Below, piece after piece: positions 23,473 through 35,049 of a stretch of DNA of 64,000 nt (position 1 is the first letter of the stretch; each line of letters starts with the position of its first letter). Location of the stretch: the NCBI GenBank assembly GCA_963422465.1, contig OY730173.1, positions 744,001 through 808,000 on the forward strand, written 5' to 3'. Below the pieces are notes generated by a model, which was not told the DNA's origin, searched no databases, and saw only the letters and a program-made list of their open reading frames with translations. This stretch comes from Lichina pygmaea (taxonomy: Eukaryota; Ascomycota; Lichinomycetes; Lichinales; Lichinaceae). A program made the translations under genes and the position numbers.

Positions 23473-24798
23473 AGCCATCAATACGACAGTGGCATGGACC
23501 CCTAGGCACACGATATCCTGTCTCTTGCCTGACGGCAGCTAGGCGTGTCCGGCATCGACGTGGTGTCCGACTTGCGAACCATTTCGCCTGTCGTTCACCT
23601 CTGTAACCGGCGGCTGCTCCCGTCTCGGAGCCACGTACAGTACGTACTCGTAGCTCTACACGATGAACAGCCTATGGTCACGAAGGGGTCGGGAGAGAGG
23701 GATACGTTGCTAGAACTACGTAGAGCTCCTATATACGCTCCGTACAGAGCGATCTACAAAGATGCTAAGAGGTCACGTGAAGAACCACGTGACAGCGGTC
23801 CCCCTTTCCCCTTGATTTCTGGTACCAGGTACGTACGTACATAGGTAGTGTAAGCACCCCCCTAGAAGTACAGGTAAGTAGGTATATCCTTGGCACGGGT
23901 GGTGGAGGATACTGAGACGTTACAGTGTCATGACAAAAGTCTGTGTACACATCTACATGCTCATACTTGCTAGGGCTATAAGTAATACAACAAACTCAAG
24001 ACTTCTTTTCAATATTTGAGCCAGACCACTATTGACTTGATAGACCTATCTGAAGTACATTTTGGATAGGGCTGTACACAAACTTTGGTTGTTTGCTGGA
24101 GCTACAAGGCAATGGCCTGCTCTGAGCGGGGAGAGGATGATTGTCATTGACGCCCTCTCGGACCCGAGGGCTATATGGCCCCCTATCCGGCTGACTAACA
24201 ATACTGACTAAGCCAGGCTCAGCCCTGCGGCCGCAACTTTGTTCCACTGTATCATATTATAATGATGTAAGAAAGCACAGGACAAGAGGTAAAGCTACAG
24301 AACAGAGGAACTCTGGTACGTACCGTAACGTCCAACTACTAAGGCAACGGCCTATCTCCCCTCGAGGGCTCAGGACTACATGGCCCTGCCTGACTAAGCC
24401 ATACCGGTATCGACTGACTAAGCTAGCTAACCTGCGGGCATATGGCCGTAACACTCCCCCTCTCTGCCGTAAACGTCGATCAAGATTTGTTGGACATCTT
24501 ATTGGCAAGAGCTCAAAATTTCTAAGTTGTTTTAGAGATGTCAAAAAAACATTAGCCAGCTTGCCCACTCAAGTTTTGTTGAACATCTACATAGCAAGAG
24601 GTTGAACATTCCAAGTTAGAGTCTACATCTGTATCTCGCACAACTCAGTATCGTCGTACCGTAAGACAGCTCTCAAAGGCCCCTTAACTCTTTCGGCCGT
24701 GCCAGCATGAGCTAAAGATCGAGTCAGGACATCACTCCGTATCAGCATCCCCGGATTATACATCCCTCCTACGCACGATGCCTGGACGAACTTGGTGA
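23473..24798. other. Intergenic region with a fossil retroelement end
   Basis: No protein gene. Has GTAC tracts (23637-23648 and 23830-23842), a pair of CACGTG boxes at 23774-23779 and 23786-23791, and a degenerate copia-type element remnant listed separately. DSC1 starts at the right edge. Confidence 0.6.
24040..24620 (-). mobile_element. Fossil 3' end of a copia-type LTR retrotransposon, with LTR-like copies
   Basis: Read on the minus strand, a purine-rich tract (24454-24466) is followed by a TG...CA-bounded segment of about 188 bases (24266-24453), the layout of a polypurine tract and 3' LTR. Just upstream (24480-24570) a short translated remnant, GKLANVFLTSLKQLRNFELL, resembles the end of a copia RNase H domain (the usual LADIFTK.L motif). 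A second, more diverged LTR-like copy lies at about 24040-24240; both share an AAGGCAAYGGCC-type block and a TGACTAAGCCA block. Two further diverged direct repeats of about 50 bases occur at 24476-24528 and 24568-24618. The element is broken and heavily truncated, with no long reading frame and no full 5' portion. Divergence between copies suggests an old insertion. Confidence 0.5.
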
Positions 24799-27700
24799 AT
24801 GGACTCTGCCCGCGTCATCATCCTCTTCCTCGTCCTACTGCTCCTCTTGTTGGCCCCCGACCACCATTCGCACTCGGTTCAGCAGACTTTGGACCCCAAG
24901 CACGCCCTCGAGGAGAAGCGCTTGGTGGAGCTTCTTGCCAACTCGGGTCATGGCGACTTGGATCCGACCAACGGCAAGTGGCTGAATGTGATCGGCCTCA
25001 GGGAAGATGACGGATTCCGATGGGCAGCGTTGGCGACCGTCAAGAAGGCTGCCTACGACCACCTCGAGCGCGTTCTCGGCGAAGATGTACTTGCGGCTTT
25101 TGATCAGCTGAAGCTGGCAGCTCATGCGGCTGCGCCATCACCGATGCTTTCGTCATTGGATGTGCCGCTCTACAAGAACGTCACAGGCTTTGTCAAAGGC
25201 CAGTGGGTACGGTGCGGCTTAGATGCAGCACCAAACCGGTCCGGAGCAAATGGCTCGACCGAGGCGGGCCATGTCGACGGTCCCGTCCTGAGTGAACATC
25301 AGAAATATGTGACGGGCTCTCGTGGGAAAGTTCACATCAAGCTGGACGAGAATGAGGGCTTCCAGCTCGGTGCTGGTCATGGCGTGGTCAGGGAAATCAG
25401 CGCCGTCATGGCGATCAAGGAGGACGATCCGGCGGAGAATTACTGGAGCGTGAAGATGCACGGCGTGCACTTTCCAGAGCATGGGAGTGTCCTTCTGACG
25501 ACCGCCAGTGACAAGTATGGTTACAGACCACCATTCGAACGTGTTGCCTGATCTTCGATCCTGACGGCTGCGTCGAACAGATACTTGGGCCTCTTTGCTC
25601 TGTCTCATCTCGCGCTCACTCGCAACATGTTCGAGTTGACGCGGCAGTTGCTCCTCGACGAGATACTCGCCGTTGGCGACGCAGGCCTAGGACTGAGGCA
25701 AGCTTCGACCCTGACGTATCCGTGGTCCTTTGCTTCGAGTTATCTGGCAGATGCGAGCATGTCCTCCCGTTCGTGTGAGTACCTGGTGTATATGCAGCAG
25801 GAGCGTCTCACGCCTCCTAGCTCGTTCACGGGCGAGAAACAGTCTGCTCTGAGTCCTGCCATGGTAGAGCTCATCGAGAGGGAGATGCGATTTCCCGACG
25901 GCGCCCCTATACCATACGTACCTAAGCTAGTCATGTCTGCATTGATCTTCTCCCCCGATTGCGGGGTCTTGCTACGATCCCAGGGTCCGCCAGGGCATGG
26001 GCCTGATCCGACGAGCTCTCACTTGGAAGGTCGCAAGCTCGAATCACATCTTCGCCGGCTCAATCACTACACGATGGTGTTTGCCTCGATCTGCGGCGCC
26101 CAGTTGTGGGTGCTCATCAGGCAGATGAAAGACGCGTCGACTCCGTCGACGGTCAGCCGGGTCAGCGTCTACACGATCGCGATGATGGCCATGGGCGATG
26201 GCTTCGCGTGCATGGCGCTGACTCTGGGCGTCTTCGCCGAGCTTGGCTTCCTCGTCGTCATCTCCACGGCATTTCTGGCGTCGATGAGCGTCAGTTTCTT
26301 TGGCATGAAGTTCCTCATGGAGATCTGGACCGTGCAGGCGCCCGAACGGCGCGAGAGACGGAGAAGGACCAGCCCATCGACAAGAGATATCCACGGAACC
26401 ACTGATAGCAGGGAAGCCGATTCGGCTAGTGCGACGTTGCCGCCGCCCGCGACAGCCCACGAGCTTCCTCCGCCAGTCACGGCCCCCCGAGTCTTGGGCA
26501 ACGCCGCAGATATCCCCGTCATTCTCCCACCAGACCAGGACTTGGACGCCGCCGAGGCAGAAGACGCAGAAATGGCCGCAGCCACGGACGAGGCCGCACC
26601 AGCAGCCGGAGCGACTGCGACCCCCACTGGGGGTACGACTCGCCGCGAGACAGCCGCTCTGTACTCGCGCTTCTACCTCGTCCTTCTCGGCCTCATCGTT
26701 CTCTCTCTGCAATCGACCGCCTGGCCAAGCAGTATGCGCAGGCTGTATCTGTACACCCTCTCTTTCGTCTACGTCTCCTTCTGGACGCCGCAGATCTATC
26801 GGAACGTGATGCGCAACTGCCGGAAGGCTCTGCGGTGGGAGTTTGTCATCTCGCAAACTCTTCTTCGTCTCGCACCAGTGATCTATCTATCCACGACGAC
26901 GGCGGAGGACAACAACATCCTCATCTTCTCGGTCGAGCCCGAAGACGGCAGCGGTGGCCGCGAGGCATCGGCATTGATCGGCTGGATCTGGATCCAGACA
27001 TGGGTCCTGTTCGGCCAACAGTTTCTCGGTCCGCGTTTCTTCGTGCCGGAGTCCTGGCTGCCGCCGGCCTACGACTACCATCCCGTCCTGCGCGAAGACG
27101 ACCTCGAGAACGGCGACAAGATGCCCCTCGGTTTCTCTCTCGCGACGGAGAGCACGAGCTCGACAAACGATACGGGTCCCGCTCGCTCGACCACTACTAC
27201 CACCACTACCACCACCACCACCACTACTAGTACTCCCGGCGCAGACATCGACGGCCCCATTCACGCGCCCGCTCGTCCGTCGACGGCCACGGACCCGACC
27301 AAACTGAGACCAAGTCACAGCACGGGGTACAGAATGTTCGACTGCGCCATCTGCATGCAGAACATTGCGGTGCCCATCCTTCCACCAAGCACCAGCACCA
27401 GGCCCAGCACCAATATCAGCACCAGCGCCAATCCCTCTGGTAGCGCCCCTACGCATAGCACCGAAAGCAATCCCGTGGGTGGCTTCAGCAGCACAAGCAA
27501 CAGCAGCTCCTCACGAAGACCAGAACGAAAAGAGAGCTCCACTACAACCGCGCACGTCGAACCTAGAACAGACTTTTCGCTCCGGAGTGCTTCTCCCCAG
27601 GCACCATCCCCCCTTTCGAGCGTCCGCTCGTTTCTCAGGCTACCGGTTTCTTTCATGTCATCCTTGTTCTCCTCACAACTCTCCCCATCCTCTCAATCCT

Positions 27701-27936
27701 CCTCCGTCCCCTCCTCCCCATCCTTCTCCTCACACCCTTCCCTCTACTCCTCGCTCACGTCACCGCTACCTTCCCTCTTCCCGTCGTCGTCGTCCAACAC
27801 CGGTCGTTTATCACGAGCGAGGGCAAGCTACATGGTGACGCCGTGTCGGCACATCTTCCACACGGAATGTCTCGAGGGATGGATGCGTTATCGCTTACAA
27901 TGTCCCATCTGTCGCGACGGTCTGGTGCCGTTGTAG
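24799..27936 (+). CDS. DSC1: Dsc1/Tul1-type transmembrane RING E3 ubiquitin ligase
   Basis: Catalytic subunit of the Golgi DSC ubiquitin-ligase complex (DscA/Tul1), which acts in SREBP activation and membrane-protein quality control. Exons 24799-25514 and 25581-27936, 1023 residues, longer than usual for the family. There is an N-terminal signal/anchor (VIILFLVLLLLLLAP), then a lumenal domain with KYLGLFALSHLALTRNMFEL and LTYPWSFASSYLAD. Membrane segments follow, including MVFASICGAQLWVLI, DGFACMALTLGVFAELGFLV, LGLIVLSLQST and FVYVSFWTPQIYRNVMRNCR. The C-terminal RING begins FDCAICMQNIAVPI and ends TPCRHIFHTECLEGWMRYRL with CPICRDGLVPL. About 150 Ser/Pro/Thr-rich residues split the RING between the first Cys pair and the rest. 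A Thr run encoded by ACC/ACT repeats lies near residue 780. Confidence 0.92.
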
Positions 27937-28276
27937 AGTTGTTTGTAAAGAAAGAGCTGTACATAAGGATTGGGGGGGCAAAAAAAAAGGGGGGGGGGGG
28001 GGGGTTTCCTTTGAAAGGGCCACCGTGCCGTCTTTTTTGGTTTCCTCCTTGCATGACCATCTGGAGTATCTTTCACTCCTCACGATACTAGTTTTTCAGT
28101 GGCGTCCATGTACAGTACGTCTTCCTCGGATGTCGGCGTCCACACTAGTCTCTGCGTGAACATGAGTTCAAAGAATGGTACACATCAGGTCAACAAGGCG
28201 TATGCACCAGGTCAAGAAAGTACACAGCATGTCAGCAAAGACGATACATAAGGTCAACAAGAAAGTACAAACCACG
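27937..28276. other. Convergent 3' spacer with homopolymers and short repeats
   Basis: Between the converging stops of DSC1 and DUG3. Has G7, A9 and G16 runs at 27972-28004, a likely source of sequencing error. Imperfect AGGTCAACAAG/AAAGTACA repeats lie at about 28185-28275. Confidence 0.6.
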
Positions 28277-29650
28277 TCAACAACGGGTGTCAACCTCGAC
28301 CATGTCCGTCTCGACGGGCCCGTCGCTCACCAAGCCCTTGGAGACGGCAAATCCGGACGAGCGAGAGAAGGACGGATCGGTGTTCTCGTACTCGTCCTGG
28401 ATCGGGTGGATCAGAACGGTCTGCTTGTGGATGGTCAAGATGGAGTTGGTCGGCACGGAGACCCAGTTATCTTGAATCGTTTCCTCATCAGTGGGGTTTT
28501 TTCGTGGTTTTGTTTGGTGGGGTTTGGGGTCTGTGGTGGGAGAGGGAGAAAGGGGAGGGGGAAAAAGAAGGAGTAGAGAAGATGGGACAGAAAAGGGCGA
28601 GGGGAGAGGAAAGAGATGAGAGAAGGACATGTTCTAATCGGCCCGAGTACCCACCTCGCTCAAACGTCAAGGGTTCGCTGGCAACAAGAACAATGTCTGC
28701 CCCCTTGTCTCGACGCTCCATCTTGTATCGCCCAGGCGGCTCGTATTCCTTCCAGTCGGTGCCGGACGAGAAGAACAGACTGGCTGCCTCGTCCGTACGA
28801 CTGCTGACGTAGCGGCTGCACACGACGCTGTGGCCGTCGGCCACCGCGAAGTTGAGCAGACTCCGGGTGTCAATGGGGTCGGACCGCATCAGCTCCTCGG
28901 GTATGTCGGCGATGAACTTGTTGATGCGCGCGATCGTGTCGAACATGGCCCGTCGAAGCACGGCGTGTCCGAACCCGTTCCGCGAGAACTCCCCCGAGTC
29001 TGGATCGTACCCCATCCGCGCGAGGGCGTCGAGGTACAGGGCAAAAGCCCATTCGCTGTCGGTGCCGCCCTGGACGCCCAGAAACCACCTGTCACCCAGA
29101 TCGTTGACCAGGCTCCGTTTGATGTGTTTCCAGCCGCCGATGTTGCCGTTGTGCATCCACATCAGACTGTTGTGCCGGAACGGATGGCAGTTGCTGTCCG
29201 CCAGTGTCCCCTCGGTCGTGGCCCGCACGTGCGCGAAGATCAAGGACGACGTCGTCTTCGATGCGAGTCTCTCTAGGTTGATGCAGTTCCACGCCGGGAT
29301 CGTCGAGGTGAATATGCACGGCTCCGGACCCAGCTGCGGGTGCGTGTAGTACCCGACTCCGAATCCATCGCCGTTGTGCGGGCGGCGCTTGTCCTATGCC
29401 TGGGTTAGAGCTCCGAGAAACGAAAGCCCTTCAATGGGGCATCAAGACGGCGCAATGTTGAAAGAGTACCCTACTGACCAGCCGAAGTCGGCAGTCGTAA
29501 GACTGTGTGAGAATGGAATGAATCGGTTGCAGGATGAGCTTCGAGAGGAGAATCTCATCCTTGCCTTTGTACACCTGGCCTGGAGTCAGTGACCAGTGGA
29601 CAGCAGATGTTGATGGTATCCTAGGGCACACCTACAAGAAATCGGCACAT
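28277..29650 (-). CDS. DUG3: Dug3-type class II glutamine amidotransferase (glutathione degradation)
   Basis: N-terminal-nucleophile glutamine amidotransferase of the Dug2/Dug3 pathway, which hydrolyses glutathione in the cytosol. Exons on the minus strand: 29650-29636, 29574-29479, 29393-28655 and 28470-28277, 347 residues. The first exon is only 15 bases and encodes MCRFL. It supplies Cys2, the catalytic nucleophile exposed after Met removal, and exon 2 continues VYKGKDEILLSKLILQPIHS. Other hallmarks are RRPHNGDGFGVGYYT, FAHVRATTEG, WMHNGNIGGW and GGTDSEWAFAL. The C-terminal part has TFERDNWVSVPTNSILTIHK. The model depends on three GT-AG introns, all with agreeing phases. The last intron (184 bases) is long for this window. 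Confidence 0.9.
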
Positions 29651-30478
29651 GATGGGTTCGAGAGTCGACGTCGAGAAGCTGCAAGAGAGCAAGCAGTCTT
29701 CCAAAGCGCGCTACTTTACTGCGCCAGTAGCAATGCTGGACGTTCAGCCCTCAACAGGAATCATATTCACAACGCCAGTCTATGAGAATTGGTGCGGACG
29801 TATTGCTGCTGGAGGTGAAACTCTGGAAATACATTTCCAGTCAAGCAGACGAGATATGCGGTCAAGGACAAGAGCCACCTGGGATCACCCAACCTGAAGT
29901 CTGTTCTCCGACCTTCATGCTACTTGTGTAGACTGCATCTTCTGTTTGACTGATGACGACGATGGTAAGAAAGGCCACCACGACATGAGACCAACCGTTC
30001 GACGACGTTAGGATCCACTCAACGGACGCCACGACGGCTACGATACAGGACGTACGTACGTACTTGAGGTGCAGAATCACAGACGGCTCTGCTTGAAACA
30101 TTCAAGATATCCACACAGACGATGCCATCCCCTCCTCCTCCTCCTCCTCCTCCTCCTCCTCATAGACGACCACCAGCTGATGCGCACTGTTGGTTGATTT
30201 ACAGTACATACAGTCGTGGCAGCATCAGCATGTTGCACTTAATGGGGCCTTGCCCTACCGTACCGACCTAGTACCGTACCGTACCGTCTGACTAAGCAAG
30301 ACGTCATTATAGGGTTTGGCTGCACGCGAAGCCTCGGTAGAGCTACAATACTGTTTTGGCTTCCGGGACTCTCCGATAGATACCCGAGCAGCATCAACAC
30401 GTCCATGACGATCCTCGCTGGGCTGGACCGCCTACATAGTCGACGCACATAGCTGTGTCCTGATCGATCTATCGGAAT
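29651..30478. promoter_or_regulatory. Divergent intergenic region DUG3/MGM1
   Basis: No gene seen. Contains a (CTC)n run at about 30128-30160, an ACGTACGTACGTAC tract at 30050-30062, and GTACCGTACC repeats at 30257-30287. Should hold both upstream regions. Confidence 0.45.
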
Positions 30479-33400
30479 ATGCGACGGAGGCTGGTGCCGC
30501 AGTCTGTGCCACTTCTAGAGGGCCAGACAGCTGTGCGCAACTGGCGACGGCCTTTTCGACGGTACCGTTCCGACGCCGGCGGTTTGTTGCGGTCAGACTA
30601 CGTTCGAGCGACACGGCGGCGTTTGTGGCCCTTTGGTGCAAACGCCTTGCACCACGTCCCTGCTGTGCGCAACATCTCCTTCGTCAGGTCCCTCCCCAAG
30701 ATCGTCTTGAAGGCCGTGCGCCTGCCAGCTTTGTTTGGGGGTGGCATTGTTGCTGGGTTGGCATACATTCAATACCAAGCTACACGTAAGCTTATTCCAT
30801 CTCTCTGCTTGGGCTCTATACTGATTGTGCCCTCTGCAGAGGCCGGGAACTATGCTGTCGAAGCGGTCAGGCAAGCTGGAGGTACCGCCAGCGAGATGGC
30901 CGGGGGCCTGCTCAGCGGTTTCATGGGCATCGCCGGCCAGACCAAACGTGGCTGGGAATCGACCAAGGAGGAGCTTGAAATCCCCGAATGGGCGCAAAGC
31001 CTCATGAAGCCTTCAGAGAGCCCTTCAGCCGATTCTTCGGGAGGCTCATCCGGGACTGGAGGCTCTCCAAAGCAAAGCCGATCTGGCTCAGCGGCCGCCG
31101 GTGCCGCTGCGTCTGCGACTGCTTTAGGATACGGCCAAACGTCGGACGACGACCCCCGCTCTGAGGAAGAGTCCGCAAAGGACGACCAAATGATGGTTCT
31201 GACCAAGAAAATGATCGAGATTCGAGGAATACTGCAGGCAGTGGGCCAGTCCGATGCGCTTGCCTTGCCTTCCATCGTCGTCATTGGCTCGCAATCCTCC
31301 GGAAAGACGTCGGTTCTCGAGGCTATAGTCGGTCATGAGTTTCTGCCAAAAGGCTCGAACATGGTTACAAGGAGGCCTATCGAGCTGACCCTGGTGAACA
31401 CTCCAGAGGCAAAAGCAGAGTACGGCGAGTTTCCGGCGCTGGGCCTCGGAAAGGTCAGGGACTTTTCGCAGATTCAACGAACCTTGACAGACCTGAACTT
31501 GGCTGTCCCGGAAGCAGAATGCGTCTCTGACGAGCCCATCCACCTTACAATACATTCTCCCAACGTGCCCGATCTCTCTCTGATCGACCTGCCTGGGTAT
31601 ATCCAAGTCACCGGGCTCGATCAGCCGATGGAGCTCAAACAAAAGATCGCGGACCTGTGTGACAGGTACATCCAGCCACCCAACGTCATCCTCGCCATTT
31701 CTGCGGCCGACGTCGATCTCGCCAATTCGACTGCGTTGAGGGCGAGTCGGCGCGTCGACCCCCGCGGCGAGAGGACCATTGGCGTCGTCACGAAGCTGGA
31801 CCTCGTGGACCCGCAGAGAGCGGCCGAGATGCTGAACGACCGCAAGTACCCTTTGCGGCTGGGCTACGTAGGCGTCGTCTGCCGGGTGCCAAGCACCACC
31901 GGTCTCTTCTCCAAGGGTAGTTCGAGCGTCAGCGATCTGATTCGCAAGAACGAAAGGACGTTCTTTGCCACGCATCCCACCGAGTTTGGCCCCGAAGCGC
32001 CAGTCGAAGTCGGAGTGCCAACCCTGCGCACAAAGCTGATGCGGGTCTTGGAGCAGACCATGGGCTCGAATCTGCAGACGACCAGTGACGCGATCCACCA
32101 GGAGCTCGAGGAAGCAATCTACGAATTCAAGGTCCAGTACAACGACCGGCCGCTGAGCGCCGAGTCGCACCTCGCGGAGTCGTTGGACGCTTTCAAGCAT
32201 CGACTCAAAGGCTTCACCGAGCATTTTGGCCGGCCCCAAGTTCGCGAACTGCTCAAGCAGGAGATCGATCAACGCGTGCTCGATATCCTCGCTCAGCGGT
32301 ACTGGAACAAGCCCCTCGCCGATCTGGACGCTCCACCGGTAGAGGCCGAAAGCTTGAAAGATCTGCCCAAGGCGGATTCAGACTCTCCATACTGGCGTCG
32401 TAAACTGGACGCTTCGACCTCTGCTCTCACGAAGCTCGGGATCGGGCGGCTCGCCACGACGGTCGTTGCCACCGCGATACAATCGCACATCGAGCGTCTC
32501 GTGGCCGAATCGACGTTCGCGAACCATCCGATGGCACGACAGGCCATCATCGACGCCGCAGCCGGGATCTTGAACGAGCGCTTCTACAGCACCAGCGACC
32601 AGGTCGAGAACTGCATCAAGCCGTACAAGTTCGAGATCGAGCTCGACCGTGCAGAATGGGGCCGAGGACGAGACGGCGCGGCGAAGATCCTGAAAGACGA
32701 GCTCACGGCGTGTGAATCGGCCTGGAAGGACGTCGAAGCGAGCGTCGGCGGGAAGAAGCAGTTTGCCCACGTCGTGAGCTTTGTCGACCGTGTGCGACAG
32801 GGCGAGGCTGTCGTCGAAGGAGACGGTCGAGGCGGGGCTGGAGGGTTTAGCTCCAGCTTACTGCAGAAAGGTCAATTCCTCCTTCTCTCCGTCGCGTCGC
32901 GTCACCGCTGACGGTCTCGGTCTGCAGGCAGAGAAGGTGTCTTCTTACGTGATCGAGCCGACATTCTCAGGATGCGGCTCAGGGCCGTCAAGTCCGGTCA
33001 ATGCGCGACCGCGGCGAACAAGTACTTCTGCCCGGAAGTATTCCTGGACGTTGTCGCCGACAAGCTCACGTCGACGGCCGTTCTCTTCTTGAACGTCGAG
33101 CTGCTCTCCGAGTTTCACTACCACGTAAGCCCAATCAGCCCAGTTCTTGATCCGTCAATCGTTTCGTTCAACGTCACACACTCTACAGCCACCCCACCAT
33201 CCCCACAGCGCGCCTCCCACCCCGGTAGCCGTACAAGCATCTCACTCACTCACTCACCCACCCACCTCGAGCAGTTTCCCCGTGAGCTAGACGCGCGACT
33301 CGGGCGACATCTGTCCGATGCGGACTTTGAGCGGTTCGCACGGGAGGACCCGAAAGTGCGGCGGCATCTGGACTTGATCCGGCGCAAGGAGCTCCTGGAA

Positions 33401-33586
33401 CTCGCCCTCGACAAGATGGAGAGCCTAAAGAGATTGGATACGCTCGAGCGGAGATCCGGCGCCGGCGGCCGTGGCGGAGAAGGTGGAAGTAGACTGTCTT
33501 CGTCGTCGTCGTCCTCTTCCTCTTCTCAGCATGGAAAGGGCCAGGCCGGGGAGATGAAGCGGGGGCAACGATGGGGTATATTTTGA
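30479..33586 (+). CDS. MGM1: Mitochondrial inner-membrane dynamin Mgm1/OPA1
   Basis: Dynamin-like GTPase for inner-membrane fusion and crista shape. Exons 30479-30785, 30840-32870, 32928-33124 and 33275-33586, 948 residues. The Arg-rich N-terminus is a presequence, followed by a hydrophobic anchor (ALFGGGIVAGLAYIQYQ) and an Ala/Gly-rich region where rhomboid cleavage normally occurs. The GTPase domain has G1 GSQSSGKTSVLE, a threonine-containing G2 segment near MVTRRP, G3 DLPGYIQV and G4 TKLDLVD. Stalk and GED-like regions include KYFCPEVFLDVVADKLTSTA, FLNVELLSEFHYH and FPRELDARLG. The C-terminus adds a Ser run. Introns 1 (54 bases) and 3 (150 bases) are stop-free and multiples of three, so retaining them would keep the frame. 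I treat both as spliced because the spliced junctions match the family. Confidence 0.92.
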
Positions 33587-34397
33587 CACGCTTCTCAACA
33601 CCAGGTTTTTTGGCAATTTTTTTTTCATCCCTCCCCCCCTTTCCTCCCTCCCTCTCCCTCCGTCTCCCTCTCTCTCTCTCTCTCTCTCCTCCCCTCCCTT
33701 TCCATCCTCTGCAGCATATCAGCGTAGCAGCATCTCAGCGCGTTCCGGTCGGACGAGTGCATGACACTGTCATCTTAAATTATCACTGGCCATAGTACCC
33801 TCGTGCTGTACTTCTGCAGCGTAGTAGTCTTCACAGCGCAGCTTTTCTATATGGAACTAGACTCTCCCAGGGATGATGAAGCTATATAGTATCCCTGGAG
33901 GGAACTTGACAGTTCTCGCCTGGATGGAACTACGAATGTACACAGTGGTGCTACACGTAAGCGAACCCGCCCCCCCCCCCTTTGTGTAGAACTGATTGAC
34001 GTGTGTGGGGCGTGAGGCGTGAGGTGCATGTGTCTTGCCTCAAAGTTGAAAGTTGAATGGTGTGGTTCAGTATCTCTCGGTGCTCGCTGCATGGAGAGAG
34101 GAACAGGCTGCTTGTAGAGCGGTATGAGTATGAGTGTAATGTGGCATCATCATAGAGTGGTTCAAGAGGGAAACGTTTGTTCTATCGCAAAGTACAGAGA
34201 TGTACGTACGGACGAGCGGCTTTTCCTGCCAGAGCTTCCCCAGTCAACTTCACTGGTTCATCGCCGGCAAGGCAGCGTAAACTGCGCGGCGACAGGGATT
34301 CGCTCTTCTCGCCCCTTCACGCCCCCCCCCCCCCCCTCCTCAATCCTTTCCCATCACTGGCCAGTCGACAGCTCGATTACTCGACACCGTCCACTCC
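33587..34397. other. Convergent intergenic region with low-complexity runs
   Basis: Downstream of both MGM1 and the bS6m gene. CT/TCC-rich from about 33600 to 33710, C runs near 33968-33980 and 34322-34337, and a short GTACGTACGG tract at 34202-34211. No coding frame recognised. Confidence 0.55.
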
Positions 34398-35049
34398 TCA
34401 AAATAGACCGAGGCTGCCAGCGGGGCCGCCAAGACGAGCCTTCTGGTGCATCGAGTCCTTGAATCTGTTGAGCTCAGCGACATGGTCGATTTTGTTGGCG
34501 TCGACGCCCTGCCAGCGGGCCTGGCCCTCGACCTTGGCGATCTCGTCGAGGGTCTTGCCGAGGCGCACGACGCTGAAGCGGATCATGCGCGGGTCGAGGC
34601 CGAGCACGCGCCGCAGCTCCGTCTGCGCGCCACCCCGCGAGTCGAACCGCATGATGAAGTAGTGCCCCTCGGTGTGCTTCATCTGGTGCACGCGCGTCGG
34701 CCGCGGCAGCAGGAAGGTGCCCCAGTTGGTGTACCCGCGCACGACGCCGCCGGATCGCAGCACGAGGGTGCCGGCCGAGCGGGCGATCCTGCCATTGTCG
34801 AAGGACCGGTCAGATTCCAGCGGGAGTGGTATGAGGGCGGCCTGGGGCATCCATCGTGCGGCGGGAGTGTAGCGTCGATTGAAGTCGGCGATGAACTCAC
34901 TCTTTGACATCGAGCAGCTTTCCCGGTCGAACCTGTAGTGCAATGCTTCCGGTCAGTGCAACATCAACAGGCTGGCAGCTCTATGGTGATCCAGGTGAGA
35001 GAGCATAGGATCACACTGAGCTTACCACCGCTATCAGTTCGTATAGCAT
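34398..35049 (-). CDS. MRP17: Mitochondrial small-subunit ribosomal protein bS6m
   Basis: Mitochondrial ribosomal protein of the bS6 family (yeast Mrp17). Exons 35049-35026, 34932-34901 and 34788-34398 join to 148 residues. The first two exons are tiny (24 and 32 bases), encoding MLYELIAV and VRPGKLLDVKE. The main exon has IARSAGTLVLRSGGVVRGYT, NWGTFLLPRPTRVHQMKHTE, GHYFIMRFDSR and DPRMIRFSVVRLGKTL, all typical of fungal bS6m. A read-through of the second intron also gives a long frame starting MHYRFDRESC, but that lacks the expected bS6 N-terminus, so the spliced form is preferred. Divergent from GCV3 over a 299-base spacer with a CACGTG box. Confidence 0.88.

Noticed and set aside
30235-30330. 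Possible second fossil LTR fragment
   Set aside because: Shares only a CTGACTAAGC block and GTACC repeats with the 24 kb element; too little to call.
31124-32272. A 382-codon minus-strand open frame
   Set aside because: Antisense to the GTPase domain of MGM1, whose motifs are clear on the plus strand.
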